A stretch of DNA of 18,031 nt from JBGQDM01 sp041495845 (GTDB taxonomy: Bacteria; Acidobacteriota; Terriglobia; Terriglobales; Acidobacteriaceae), in assembly GCA_041495845.1 (NCBI GenBank), contig JBGQDM010000068.1, positions 1-18,031 on the forward strand, in the 5' to 3' direction. The position numbers and the translations under genes were made by a program. Below are positions 6,606 to 13,644 of the stretch, piece by piece. The notes under the pieces were generated by a model. It did not search any database. It was not told the origin of the DNA and saw nothing but the letters and a program-made list of their open reading frames with translations. Within the stretch, counting starts at the first letter, position 1; every line of letters starts with the position of its first letter.

Positions 6606-7067
6606 ATGGAAACAAAACCGACGCACGAACAAGCACAACTTCATCTGCAGGTCTACGAAATGCGCCGCGAGGCCCGCTTGCGCCAGGCCCGGGACTGGTT
6701 CTTCAAGAACTACCACGTGGCGGACCTCGACGACGTCATGCGAATCGCTGCCCCCGGAACCGAAGGCGGCACATTCGCCAACATGGTGGTCAGCTATTGG
6801 GAGCAAGCCTGCGCCCTGCTCAACTACGGTCTGCTCCACGAAGACCTCTTCTTCGAAACCAGTGGCGAGTTCTTTGGCGTGTGGGAGTTCGTCAAACCCG
6901 TCCTCTCGCAAATGCGGGAGCGGTTTGTTTATAAGGGCTTCCTCGCCCAGATGGAGAAAGCGGCGCAGCACTACGAAACTTGGATCGAAAGCCGCTCGCC
7001 GGGTCACATCGCTGCCATGCGTGAATTCATGAAACAGATGCGCACGCAGCCGGCGAAGGCGGCCTAG
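6606..7067 (+). CDS. Conserved hypothetical helical protein
   Basis: A 153-residue soluble, largely helical protein that I cannot assign to a named family with confidence. It starts METKPTHEQAQLHLQVYEMR and has a DWFFKNYHVADLDDVM segment, a region rich in aromatic residues (YWEQACALLNYGLLHEDLFF, about 84-103) and a C-terminal amphipathic stretch. The overall look is like the DUF4760-type proteins, but this is only an impression. The ATG has AAGGAGAAG upstream. There is no signal peptide or membrane segment. It is 35 bases downstream of the DoxX-like gene and is followed by a strong hairpin (7092-7127), so it is probably the last gene of the ECF42-linked transcript. Confidence 0.75.
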   Translation: METKPTHEQAQLHLQVYEMRREARLRQARDWFFKNYHVADLDDVMRIAAPGTEGGTFANMVVSYWEQACALLNYGLLHEDLFFETSGEFFGVWEFVKPVLSQMRERFVYKGFLAQMEKAAQHYETWIESRSPGHIAAMREFMKQMRTQPAKAA

Positions 7068-7091
7068 AGCTACCGGTAACGCGCGAGCCTG

Positions 7092-7127
7092 GCGACCGAG
7101 GTTGCACCATCGTGTAACCTCGGTCGC
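7092..7127 (+). promoter_or_regulatory. Very stable hairpin between transcription units
   Basis: A perfect 12-base inverted repeat (7092-7103 with 7116-7127) is extended by four more pairs, one of them G-T, across 7104-7107 and 7112-7115, leaving a 4-base CATC loop. There is no T run after it on either strand, so it is not a standard intrinsic terminator. It could be a Rho-linked stop, an RNA-stability element or an attenuator ahead of the beta-propeller gene at 7173. Confidence 0.6.
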
Positions 7128-7172
7128 ACGCACGCATTCATCCTGTTCCACCATGCAAAGGAGAAGCGGAGA

Positions 7173-8297
7173 ATGAGCACCGTACGAGTTCTGGTAGGCA
7201 CGCGCAAGGGCGCATTCGTCCTGACGTCGGACGGCAAGCGTGAGAAATGGGACGTCAGCGGCCCCCACTTTGCCGGCTGGGAGATCTATCACCTCAAGGG
7301 ATCACCCGTTGACCCGAATCGGCTGTATGCCTCGCAATCGAGTGGCTGGTTCGGCCAGTTGATCCAACGCTCCAACGACGGTGGCAAGACGTGGGAGCCG
7401 GTGGGGAACAAGTTTGTCTACGACGGCGTGCCCGGAACACACCAGTGGTATGACGGCACGGCGCACCCGTGGGAGTTCAAGCGGGTGTGGCATCTCGAGC
7501 CCTCGCTCACCCATCCCGACACGGTTTACGCCGGCGCCGAGGACGCGGCGTTGTTCCGTTCCAGCGATGCCGGCCAGACATGGCAGGAACTTTCCGGACT
7601 GCGCGAGCACGGCTCCGGGCCGCGCTGGCAGCCGGGCGCCGGTGGCATGTGCCTGCACACCATCATTCTGGACCCGAGCGATCCCCAACGAATCTTCATC
7701 GCCATTTCGGCGGCAGGCGCGTTTCGCACCGACGACGCCGGCAAGACGTGGAAACCGATCAACCGGGGGCTCCGCTCGGAGCACATTCCCGACGCGACGG
7801 CTGAGGTCGGCCACTGCGTGCACCACGTCGCTATGCATCGTTCGCGTCCCAAAGTGCTGTTCATGCAGAAGCATTGGGACGTGATGCGCAGCGACGATGC
7901 CGGCGATTCGTGGCGCGAGGTCAGCGGCAACCTGCCCACTGATTTTGGCTTTGTCATCGACGTGCATGCGCACGAGCCGGAGACCATCTATGTAGTTCCC
8001 ATCAAAAGCGACTCGGAACACTACGTGCATGAGGGAAAGTTGCGCGTCTACCGCAGTCGCACCGGAGGCAACGAGTGGGAAGCGCTGACCAAGGGCCTGC
8101 CGCAACAGGACTGCTACGTGAACGTGCTGCGCGACGCCATGGCAGTGGACTCACTCGACCAATGCGGCATTTACTTTGGCACCACGGGCGGGCAGGTCTA
8201 CGCCTCGGCGAATGCGGGAGACACCTGGGCTCCGATTGTGCGCGACCTGCCCGCCGTGCTTTCGGTCGAAGTGCAGACGCTGGCAGGGTCACGCTGA
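7173..8297 (+). CDS. Cytoplasmic Asp-box (BNR) beta-propeller protein
   Basis: A 374-residue protein built of repeated Asp-box motifs of the S-x-D-x-G-x-x-W kind: RSNDGGKTWEP, RSSDAGQTWQE, RTDDAGKTWKP, RSDDAGDSWRE and two weaker ones near the C-terminus. These motifs mark beta-propeller proteins annotated as sialidase/BNR or WD40/YVTN-like. It starts MSTVRVLVGTRKGAFVLTSD without a signal peptide, so it should be cytoplasmic, unlike the other two propeller proteins in the window. AAGGAGAAGCGGAG precedes the ATG. Sialidase catalytic residues are not evident, so enzymatic sialidase activity should not be assumed. The stop codon is one base before the ATG of the MoaD/ThiS-like gene, which means coupled translation and probably a joint function. 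Confidence 0.85.
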   Translation: MSTVRVLVGTRKGAFVLTSDGKREKWDVSGPHFAGWEIYHLKGSPVDPNRLYASQSSGWFGQLIQRSNDGGKTWEPVGNKFVYDGVPGTHQWYDGTAHPWEFKRVWHLEPSLTHPDTVYAGAEDAALFRSSDAGQTWQELSGLREHGSGPRWQPGAGGMCLHTIILDPSDPQRIFIAISAAGAFRTDDAGKTWKPINRGLRSEHIPDATAEVGHCVHHVAMHRSRPKVLFMQKHWDVMRSDDAGDSWREVSGNLPTDFGFVIDVHAHEPETIYVVPIKSDSEHYVHEGKLRVYRSRTGGNEWEALTKGLPQQDCYVNVLRDAMAVDSLDQCGIYFGTTGGQVYASANAGDTWAPIVRDLPAVLSVEVQTLAGSR

Positions 8298-8298
8298 G

Positions 8299-8595
8299 AT
8301 GATTCGAGTTACGCTCCCGGCACATTTGCGGACGCTGGCGCGCGTCGGCTTTGAGGTAGAACTGGCAGTTGAAGGTCCGGTCACACAGCATTCCGTGCTC
8401 GACGCACTCGAAGCCCGGTATCCCATGCTGCGCGGAACGATTCGCGACCAGGTGACTCAACAGCGGCGACCGTTCTTGCGTTTCTTTGCGTGCGCGGAAG
8501 ATCTGTCTCACGAATCGTCAGACGCGCCACTACCCGACGCAGTGGTGTCGGGGGCGGAACCCTTGATCATCATCGGTGCCATTGCCGGCGGTTAG
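8299..8595 (+). CDS. MoaD/ThiS-like ubiquitin-fold protein ending in Gly-Gly
   Basis: A 98-residue protein beginning MIRVTLPAHLRTLARVG. It has the MoaD/ThiS layout: a first beta strand, the LALEARYP-like segment LDALEARYPMLRGTI at about residues 34-48, a FFACAEDLS strand and a C-terminus EPLIIIGAIAGG. The terminal Gly-Gly is the diagnostic feature of sulphur-carrier and ubiquitin-like proteins, which are adenylated there by an E1-like enzyme. The ATG at 8299 follows the stop of the beta-propeller gene by one base (TGAGATG), so an open frame extending further upstream should be ignored. No MoaE, MoeB, ThiF or ThiG gene is present in the window, so its activating enzyme and target are unknown; a role tied to the propeller protein is inferred. 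Confidence 0.87.
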   Translation: MIRVTLPAHLRTLARVGFEVELAVEGPVTQHSVLDALEARYPMLRGTIRDQVTQQRRPFLRFFACAEDLSHESSDAPLPDAVVSGAEPLIIIGAIAGG

Positions 8596-8627
8596 GGCGC
8601 GCGCTGCAGCACGTTTCCAGCAGTAGG

Positions 8628-8716
8628 TGGTGCCCGGAGACGGAGTCGAACCGTCACGCTCCTTTCGGAGCCCGGGATTTTAAGTCCCGTGCGTCTGCCA
8701 GTTTCGCCATCCGGGC
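8628..8716 (-). tRNA. tRNA-Leu (anticodon TAA)
   Basis: On the minus strand the sequence starts GCCCGGA and ends TCCGGGC-A-CCA, forming a 7-base acceptor stem with the CCA encoded in the gene (8628-8630). The D region has ATGGCGAAACTGGCAGACGC. The anticodon stem CGGGA/TCCCG encloses loop CTTAAAA with anticodon TAA, read as UAA for leucine codon UUA. A long variable arm (GGGCTCCGAAAGGAGC region) and the T-arm GGTTCGACTCC follow. Length of 89 with a long variable arm is right for a class II tRNA such as tRNA-Leu. Confidence 0.97.
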
Positions 8717-8737
8717 GGGTGGTGATCCAGCAAGCAC

Positions 8738-8743
8738 ATTGTA
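8738..8743 (-). promoter_or_regulatory. Possible -10 box of the tRNA-Leu promoter
   Basis: TACAAT on the minus strand (five of six matches to the consensus) ends 21 bases before the mature tRNA 5' end at 8716. The sequence 16 to 18 bases further upstream has no good -35 match. The position, between the terminator of the preceding gene and the tRNA, is what favours it. Confidence 0.4.
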
Positions 8744-8774
8744 CTCGTGGGCGTTGAGAGCATCCGCACCACAT

Positions 8775-8800
8775 AAAAAAGGCGGCCCGCAGGCCGCCTT
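8775..8800 (-). terminator. Rho-independent terminator of the outer-membrane protein gene
   Basis: A perfect 9-base stem (8779-8787 with 8792-8800) and 4-base loop CGCA. On the minus strand the T run of six at 8775-8780 overlaps the last two stem bases. It lies 22 bases after the stop codon of the minus-strand gene 8823-9305, and it separates that gene from tRNA-Leu. Confidence 0.85.
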
Positions 8801-8822
8801 CTGTTCTGGGGGTTCTGACAAA

Positions 8823-9305
8823 CTAGAACCGATACATCAAGCCCGTATTCACCCGATAGTTGTTCTTGTCCGTGATGCCGTTGAAGCGAAGCACCAGCCA
8901 ATCGAACTGAACCGCGCGGAGGGCCAGCTTGCCGCCCCCGATGTCCACGCCACCACCAAACATCATCGCCATGCCGCTGTCACTTACCCCGCCACTCGAA
9001 GCGCGGGCGCCACCAAACAAAGCGTGGGCAAACGGCGAGAACTTGGTTTTGCGGGCGGAGACCGTCGGCCCAAAGGTGTAGGTGTAGAGCGAGCCGGAAT
9101 GATAGACCCCGCTAAAATCACCGGTTACGCCTAACCAGCGCGTGACATACAGGCTCGCGGCTCCATTCCAGCCGCTGGCATGCCCGCCACCATCGGTGCC
9201 CGTGAACTGATAGCCACCGTAGACTTCCGGCTTAGGCGAACCCTCTGCCATCGCCAACATCGAAAACATTCCAACCAAAACGACAACGCCGATAAGTTTT
9301 CGCAT
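8823..9305 (-). CDS. Outer-membrane beta-barrel protein
   Basis: A 160-residue protein with a signal peptide (MRKLIGVVVLVGMFSMLAMAEG, cleaved after about residue 20) followed by alternating beta strands: YGGYQFTGTDGG, SLYVTRWLGVTGDFSG, SLYTYTFGPTVS, FAHALFGGARAS, AMMFGGGVDIG and the closing strand YRVNTGLMYRF. The C-terminal phenylalanine and strand pattern are those of small outer-membrane beta-barrel proteins (OmpA/OmpX-like, outer-membrane beta-barrel family). The ATG at 9305 is chosen because AGAGGAG sits just upstream and the signal peptide begins there; an earlier start would put charged residues in front of it. No peptidoglycan-binding domain is present. Specific function unknown. Confidence 0.88.
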   Translation of the reverse strand: MRKLIGVVVLVGMFSMLAMAEGSPKPEVYGGYQFTGTDGGGHASGWNGAASLYVTRWLGVTGDFSGVYHSGSLYTYTFGPTVSARKTKFSPFAHALFGGARASSGGVSDSGMAMMFGGGVDIGGGKLALRAVQFDWLVLRFNGITDKNNYRVNTGLMYRF

Positions 9306-9749
9306 GATTCTCCTCTTGATGATTTGCGCCAAGTGTCGTTCCGTACCGGCGGGTCATAATGCCGGCGTCTGGTGCAATTTCCGGGTCGTCGAACCAATCC
9401 AAGGACCCGGGTCGTGACAGGTGCCAGGTGAAATCTTCGACTACTACGTAAGGAGCGGGCAAGTGACTGAAGCACCGGGGCGATTGGACTTTAGTAACCA
9501 GCGACTAGGCGCAGGCGTTTAGCTGGGGTGAGCGGTCGTTTCGGATCCCGCTGCCCGTAGGACCTCGCGAGGGTGCTGTTCGAGAGCGGCGCGCGTGTCG
9601 TGGAGCCGGTGATAGTTGTCAAGCTCGTTGGTGGCGGCGAGAACGCCCACCACGAGGGCCGCCTGCGGACCGTCTGTCATGGCTACAGCGACAGGCGACG
9701 GTCCCCTGGGCCTTCGGCTCGAGCGCCGACTGCTTGCCCACGCGACACC
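9306..9749. other. Gene-free stretch with a sigma-factor gene relic
   Basis: No intact gene is seen on either strand. The part nearer the glutamate dehydrogenase gene (9519-9704) holds a decayed minus-strand sigma-factor fragment, listed separately. In 9306-9518 I see only what should be the leader and promoter of the outer-membrane protein gene, without a box pair good enough to name. Confidence 0.6.
9519..9704 (-). pseudogene. Relic of an ECF42-type sigma factor gene (C-terminal fragment)
   Basis: The minus-strand translation includes PSPVAVAMTDGPQAALVV, then VLAATNELDNYHRLHDTRAAL. This lines up with residues about 330-378 of the intact ECF42 sigma factor in this window (PSPV, AVAVAMADGP, ALAAEGDLSQYH, LLHAARADL), with about half of the positions identical, a roughly six-residue deletion after PSPV and one single-residue gap. 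After TRAAL (about 9582) the similarity stops and the frame runs into a stop at 9519-9521. Nothing of sigma regions 2 and 4 is present: the upstream side is taken by the 3' end of the glutamate dehydrogenase gene. The most economical reading is a leftover of a second sigma gene, not a working small protein. The ATG at 9680 has no ribosome binding site. Confidence 0.65.
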
Positions 9750-11150
9750 TTACACCAGCCCCTGGTCCAGCATCGCATCCGCGACTTTCAGAAAGCCGCC
9801 GATGTTGGCGCCATTCACCAAGTTTCCCGGAGTACCATAAGTTTCGGCGGTTTCGTAACACGTCTGGTGGATGGCGATCATGATCTTGTGTAAACGCTCA
9901 TCCACTTCTTGACGAGTCCAATTCAGGCGCATGCTGTTCTGCGACATTTCCAGTCCGGAGGTGGCGACACCGCCGGCGTTTGCCGCCTTGGCCGGGCCGT
10001 AGAGAACCTTGGCGCTGAGCAGCAAGTGCGCGGCTTCGAGGGTGCACGACATGTTGGAACCTTCCGCCACCAGCATCACGCTGTTCTTGAGGAGATTGGC
10101 GGCGTCCTTCGCGTTGATTTCATTCTGCGTGGCGCTGGGGAAAGCGCAGTCGGCTTTGATGTGCCAAAGCGGGTTGTGGTCGAGTTTGTCGTCAGCAGCC
10201 ATGAAGATGGCTTTCTTGTAACGGTCGGCGTAGTCACGAATACGGCCGCGGCGCACGTTCTTGAGTTCCATGACCCAGGCCAGTTTCTCGCGATCAATGC
10301 CGTCGGGGTCAAGAATGACACCGTCGGAGTCCGACCAGGTGATGGCTTTGGCGCCCAGGTCGAGCAGTTTTTCCACCGTGTATTGCGAGACATTGCCGCT
10401 GCCGGAGACGAGACAGACTTTGCCTTCGAATGATTGCTGGCGGGTCTTGAGCATTTCTGCCGCAAAATACACACAGCCGTAGCCGGTGGCCTCCGGCCGG
10501 ATCAGTGATCCGCCCCAATTGAGACCTTTGCCGGTGAGCACGCCCGTAAACTCGTTGCGCAGCCGCTTGTACTGGCCGAAGAGGAAACCGATTTCGCGGC
10601 CGCCGACGCCGATGTCGCCCGCCGGAACGTCCGTGTTGGGACCGATGTGGCGGCTCAGTTCCGTCATGAAGCTTTGACAGAAGCGCATGACCTCGTTGTC
10701 GCTCTTGCCCTTGGGGTCGAAATCGGATCCACCCTTGCCGCCGCCCATGGGCAGCGTGGTCAGCGAATTCTTAAACACTTGCTCGAAGGCGAGAAATTTT
10801 AGAATGCTGAGATTGACCGAAGCATGAAAGCGCAGGCCGCCTTTGTAAGGGCCGATGGCACTGTTCATTTCAATGCGGAAGCCGCGATTCACCTGCACCT
10901 CGCCGCTGTCGTCGAACCAGGGGACACGGAACATGAGCACGCGTTCCGGCTCCACGATGCGTTCCAAAATGCGGGAGTCACGATACTCGGGGTGCCTGGC
11001 GAGCACCAACTGGAGGGAGTCGAGCACTTCCTGTACGGCTTGATGAAACTCGGGTTCGGCGGGATTCTTGGCTTTCACCCAGGTCATGACTTCTTCAACA
11101 TAGCCGCCGGGAGACTTGGTTCCCGGCGGGTTGAGAATTCCGGAGCTCAT
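9750..11150 (-). CDS. gdhA: NADP-type glutamate dehydrogenase
   Basis: A 466-residue protein, the usual length for hexameric bacterial GdhA, catalysing reversible reductive amination of 2-oxoglutarate with ammonium to glutamate in the cytoplasm. Substrate-binding lysine in PYKGGLRFH (Lys103), catalytic lysine in LPMGGGKGGSDFDP (Lys139), an AGDIGVGGREIG segment (177-188) and the dinucleotide-binding SGSGNV (249-254) are all intact, as is AFPSATQNEI with VAEGSNM further on. The SDSDG after the second Rossmann strand, without an acidic residue at its start, fits NADP(H). The ATG at 11150 has GGAGG eight bases upstream; a TTG at 11165 is in frame but would lie over the ribosome site. A 6-base hairpin (11189-11206) lies in its leader. 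It appears monocistronic; no terminator is visible after the stop. Confidence 0.96.
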   Translation of the reverse strand: MSSGILNPPGTKSPGGYVEEVMTWVKAKNPAEPEFHQAVQEVLDSLQLVLARHPEYRDSRILERIVEPERVLMFRVPWFDDSGEVQVNRGFRIEMNSAIGPYKGGLRFHASVNLSILKFLAFEQVFKNSLTTLPMGGGKGGSDFDPKGKSDNEVMRFCQSFMTELSRHIGPNTDVPAGDIGVGGREIGFLFGQYKRLRNEFTGVLTGKGLNWGGSLIRPEATGYGCVYFAAEMLKTRQQSFEGKVCLVSGSGNVSQYTVEKLLDLGAKAITWSDSDGVILDPDGIDREKLAWVMELKNVRRGRIRDYADRYKKAIFMAADDKLDHNPLWHIKADCAFPSATQNEINAKDAANLLKNSVMLVAEGSNMSCTLEAAHLLLSAKVLYGPAKAANAGGVATSGLEMSQNSMRLNWTRQEVDERLHKIMIAIHQTCYETAETYGTPGNLVNGANIGGFLKVADAMLDQGLV

Positions 11151-11244
11151 CGGTTTGCCCTCCAATTGATGTCCTATCTGCCCCCAGCGGCCCGAGATAG
11201 CGGGCCTGAGCGCACGGGCGGGGATTCTATGCCTAAAGCCGGGT

Positions 11245-11276
11245 AAAAGGAAAGAGGCCCCGCGCGGGGGCCTCTT
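11245..11276 (-). terminator. Rho-independent terminator of the sialidase-like protein gene
   Basis: A perfect 10-base stem (11252-11261 with 11267-11276) around a GCGCG loop. On the minus strand it is followed by TCCTTTTA, a modest T run. It lies 22 bases after the stop codon of the minus-strand gene ending at 11298 and separates it from gdhA. Confidence 0.8.
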
Positions 11277-11297
11277 GGGTGGTGGTTGGGGCCAGCG

Positions 11298-12935
11298 CTA
11301 CCACGAGATGGCCTGGGTGAACATCTGCATGCTGACGCCATCGCGAGTGTCGGACCAGAGAGCATGGACTACTCCATCCGAGCCGGCCGTGAGCTGGGTA
11401 TAGTCGCCAAAGAACCCGCACCCCGGGAATCCGACGCAGGGATTGAAAGCAGCCGTGCTGACCGCTTTCTGCATCGGGAAGGTCTTTCCGCCGTTGCTGG
11501 ATTTGCCGACAAAGTACTGCACCCTGGTGTTGAAGGGATCGTTCCTGTCGTCATACCAACCGACGTAGACCGAACCGTCCGGTGTGGCCGCAGCCCACGG
11601 GAAGAAATGATGCTTGCTGTTGTTGAACGGATCGTTATTGACCCGATGCAGGGAAGACTTTCCGCTCTGTGTGTCCACCACAGCAAGGTAGACGCTGGGC
11701 GTGCCCTCGAGTGGCGCTCCCGCCACCTGATTGGCCGAGAAGGCACAATAGGCGGTGTCGCCGTGAATGTCGCAGCCGGGGGCGCGAGTGCCGTTGTCGC
11801 GGAATCCCCAGTTCAGGTTGTTCAGACCGAAGAAGGTAAACTCCGCGACCGGGTTGGCGGAACGCGTCCACACGCCGCCCGTGAGCGTGGATTCAAACAT
11901 CCTGACGAAGGAGTCGTTACTGAAATCGTCGAAGAAGATGTGGGGAGTGCCATGGCTGTCAATCACCATGGAGGAGAACTGCTCTTGGGAAAGATCAGCA
12001 CTCACGAGAGCGGGTGCTGTGAACGGCGTGCCACCACCGGCGGAGTGAACTTCGAGAATGGCGGAGCTAAACGCCGGAACCGTGGCGTCCCCGTCGGTGC
12101 AGGGCTCGTCGCCCTTCTCGCCGGTGCCGTTGCAGAAGAGAGTGTAGTAGACGTAGACCGTGCCGTTGTGCGGGCTGCCGGGTACGTTATCGACGGTGAT
12201 GAGCGGCTTGTCCAACTGTGCGGGGCAATTGAAAACATCAAATGTACCGCTGCACGGCTGATCGTCCACCGGGGTGGGAAGCAGGGAAGCGTAGCGTCCG
12301 GAAGCAAAGCCTTGCACGGTCTCGACTTCGCTATCGAGATTGATATAGCCGTTGTCGAAGTCAAAGATGCTGTTGCCGGAGATAGTGGAGAAGTAGGCGT
12401 TGCCCTTGGAGTCGATGGCTACGCCGGGGTCGCTCTGGAAGGTAAGCGGAACAAAGCCGGTGATGGGATCGGCGCCGCCCACCAGCGAATCGTCGGTGAA
12501 GCTCAGACCGCCGTTGGTGGAAACATGGAAGAACTGGTGGTCGAAGTTTTCGCGGAAATCGTTGGACATGACCACAAAGACCTTGCCGCTGGGGTCGAGA
12601 GCGGAGGCGGTTTCAGCCTTGGGCCAGGGGTTGCGGTCGCGGTTCACCCGGACATTGCCGCCGAGGCTGGCGCCGGTGAGGGCGGCGAGATTGGGGTTGG
12701 CCATGCGCGCCAGGTTGCGCAGCAACGCAGCGCGACCGCCCGCCGGCAGTTCGGCGCCATCGCGCTCAAAAGGCGCCTTGTGGCGGGCCTGAATGAAGCG
12801 AACAAATTGCGCCATGTTGCGCGGCGTTGAAGTTGGAAGGGTACGGGTTTGCGCCGTGGCGGGGAGCAGGAAAAGGCTTGCCAGCCCGCACAGGCCTGCG
12901 ATCCGGAACAGCAAGCGAAAAGAGAGTGAAGACAC
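11298..12935 (-). CDS. Secreted sialidase-like / BNR beta-propeller protein
   Basis: A 545-residue exported protein. I start it at GTG 12935, which has AGGA seven bases upstream and gives a clean signal peptide: basic RLLFR, hydrophobic IAGLCGLASLFLLP, then ATAQ as cleavage site near residue 28. The in-frame TTG at 12989 would bury that signal behind 18 residues. The mature part is beta-rich with Asp-box-like motifs (VSTNGGLSF, SSNGGKTF) and repeated strands such as NPWPKAETASALDPSG, FQSDPGVAIDSKGNAYFS and VYVGWYDDRNDPFNTR, the layout of sialidase-superfamily propellers. Paired cysteines (CSGTFDVFNC, CVGFPGC) suggest disulphides outside the cytoplasm. Sialidase arginine triad not assigned, so substrate is unknown. 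It has its own promoter (13073-13101) and terminator. Confidence 0.85.
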   Translation of the reverse strand: MSSLSFRLLFRIAGLCGLASLFLLPATAQTRTLPTSTPRNMAQFVRFIQARHKAPFERDGAELPAGGRAALLRNLARMANPNLAALTGASLGGNVRVNRDRNPWPKAETASALDPSGKVFVVMSNDFRENFDHQFFHVSTNGGLSFTDDSLVGGADPITGFVPLTFQSDPGVAIDSKGNAYFSTISGNSIFDFDNGYINLDSEVETVQGFASGRYASLLPTPVDDQPCSGTFDVFNCPAQLDKPLITVDNVPGSPHNGTVYVYYTLFCNGTGEKGDEPCTDGDATVPAFSSAILEVHSAGGGTPFTAPALVSADLSQEQFSSMVIDSHGTPHIFFDDFSNDSFVRMFESTLTGGVWTRSANPVAEFTFFGLNNLNWGFRDNGTRAPGCDIHGDTAYCAFSANQVAGAPLEGTPSVYLAVVDTQSGKSSLHRVNNDPFNNSKHHFFPWAAATPDGSVYVGWYDDRNDPFNTRVQYFVGKSSNGGKTFPMQKAVSTAAFNPCVGFPGCGFFGDYTQLTAGSDGVVHALWSDTRDGVSMQMFTQAISW

Positions 12936-13072
12936 AGAATCTTCCTGAATGTCGGTGAGTGAAGTTGCACACGTTGTCCCCCTGATCAAATCTGGCTCAG
13001 ACCAGGCAAAACACGTGCTCGACGCGACCTTCGGATGGGTGACGAAGGAGAAGAGAAAAAACGCGCTCGACG

Positions 13073-13101
13073 TATATATCGCGAAGTGAAGCGCCGGTCA
13101 A
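13073..13101 (-). promoter_or_regulatory. Candidate sigma70 promoter of the sialidase-like gene
   Basis: On the minus strand TTGACC (13101-13096) is followed by exactly 17 bases and TATATA (13078-13073), five and five matches to the consensus hexamers. The predicted start near 13066 gives a leader of about 130 bases before GTG 12935, long enough to hold a post-transcriptional control element, though I see no known riboswitch in it. Confidence 0.6.
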
Positions 13102-13129
13102 GCGCTAAGTACGCGGCGTTCCGGACCCC

Positions 13130-13492
13130 TCACAACTGGCGCACGATCGGCAACAGAGGCTTGCCCTCCAGGGAGGTGCGCAGAGCTTTGCGCTGGGCGG
13201 CGCTGACGGCGATGAACTCGAACCCATACTGCGTGCCCAGGGAACGCACCACCCGCGCAGGAATCTCTTCTTTGCCGCTGGCCAGTGGCAGCTCGAGCCT
13301 GACCAACTCTCCGACCTGCAGGGACTCGGCGACAAAGGCGCCCAGGCCACTCTCGCTCATGTCGCGCACCCATCCCCCCAGGTTCAGATCTTGTTGTGCC
13401 CGGCGGAGCCGAATGCGAATGCGCGCTTCAAACGTGTAGCGCTCCGCAGTGCGGCGAATTGCCGGGGAGGGATCGCGAGAGTTCAGTGACAT
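13130..13492 (-). CDS. Single-domain PilZ protein
   Basis: A 120-residue protein with one PilZ domain: RRTAERYTFEARIRIRL carries the RxxxR motif (Arg-Thr-Ala-Glu-Arg), and VRDMSESGLGAFV carries DxSxxG, both intact, followed by LRLELPLASGKEEIPARVV-type strands in slightly different form and YGFEFIAVS. Both cyclic di-GMP contact motifs are present, so binding is likely. I start at ATG 13492 (MSLNSRDPSP); an in-frame ATG at 13549 would add 19 residues with no known similarity. Neither has a clear ribosome binding site, so the start is uncertain. It lies upstream of the sialidase-like gene on the same strand, but that gene has its own promoter just past this stop codon. Confidence 0.82.
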   Translation of the reverse strand: MSLNSRDPSPAIRRTAERYTFEARIRIRLRRAQQDLNLGGWVRDMSESGLGAFVAESLQVGELVRLELPLASGKEEIPARVVRSLGTQYGFEFIAVSAAQRKALRTSLEGKPLLPIVRQL

Positions 13493-13644
13493 GGGGGCCC
13501 GGTGATCACTGGGAACGCCGCTGGCGAGAGTATCAGAAAACGGAGGCATGGGACGGATCGAGTGCGCCCGTGCATCTGCATGATCAACGCAGGAATCGCG
13601 GCCGATCCCGACGGCGACCCCAGGTCATGTTGCCCGGACTGGTT

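Noticed and set aside
8176..8298. Upstream extension of the MoaD/ThiS-like frame
   Set aside because: The extra 41 codons overlap the propeller gene out of frame, while the ATG at 8299 matches the family N-terminus.
11286..12830. Plus-strand open frame of 514 codons
   Set aside because: It runs entirely antisense to the secreted sialidase-like gene, has no ribosome binding site and no recognisable domain; GC-rich coding DNA often leaves such antisense frames open.
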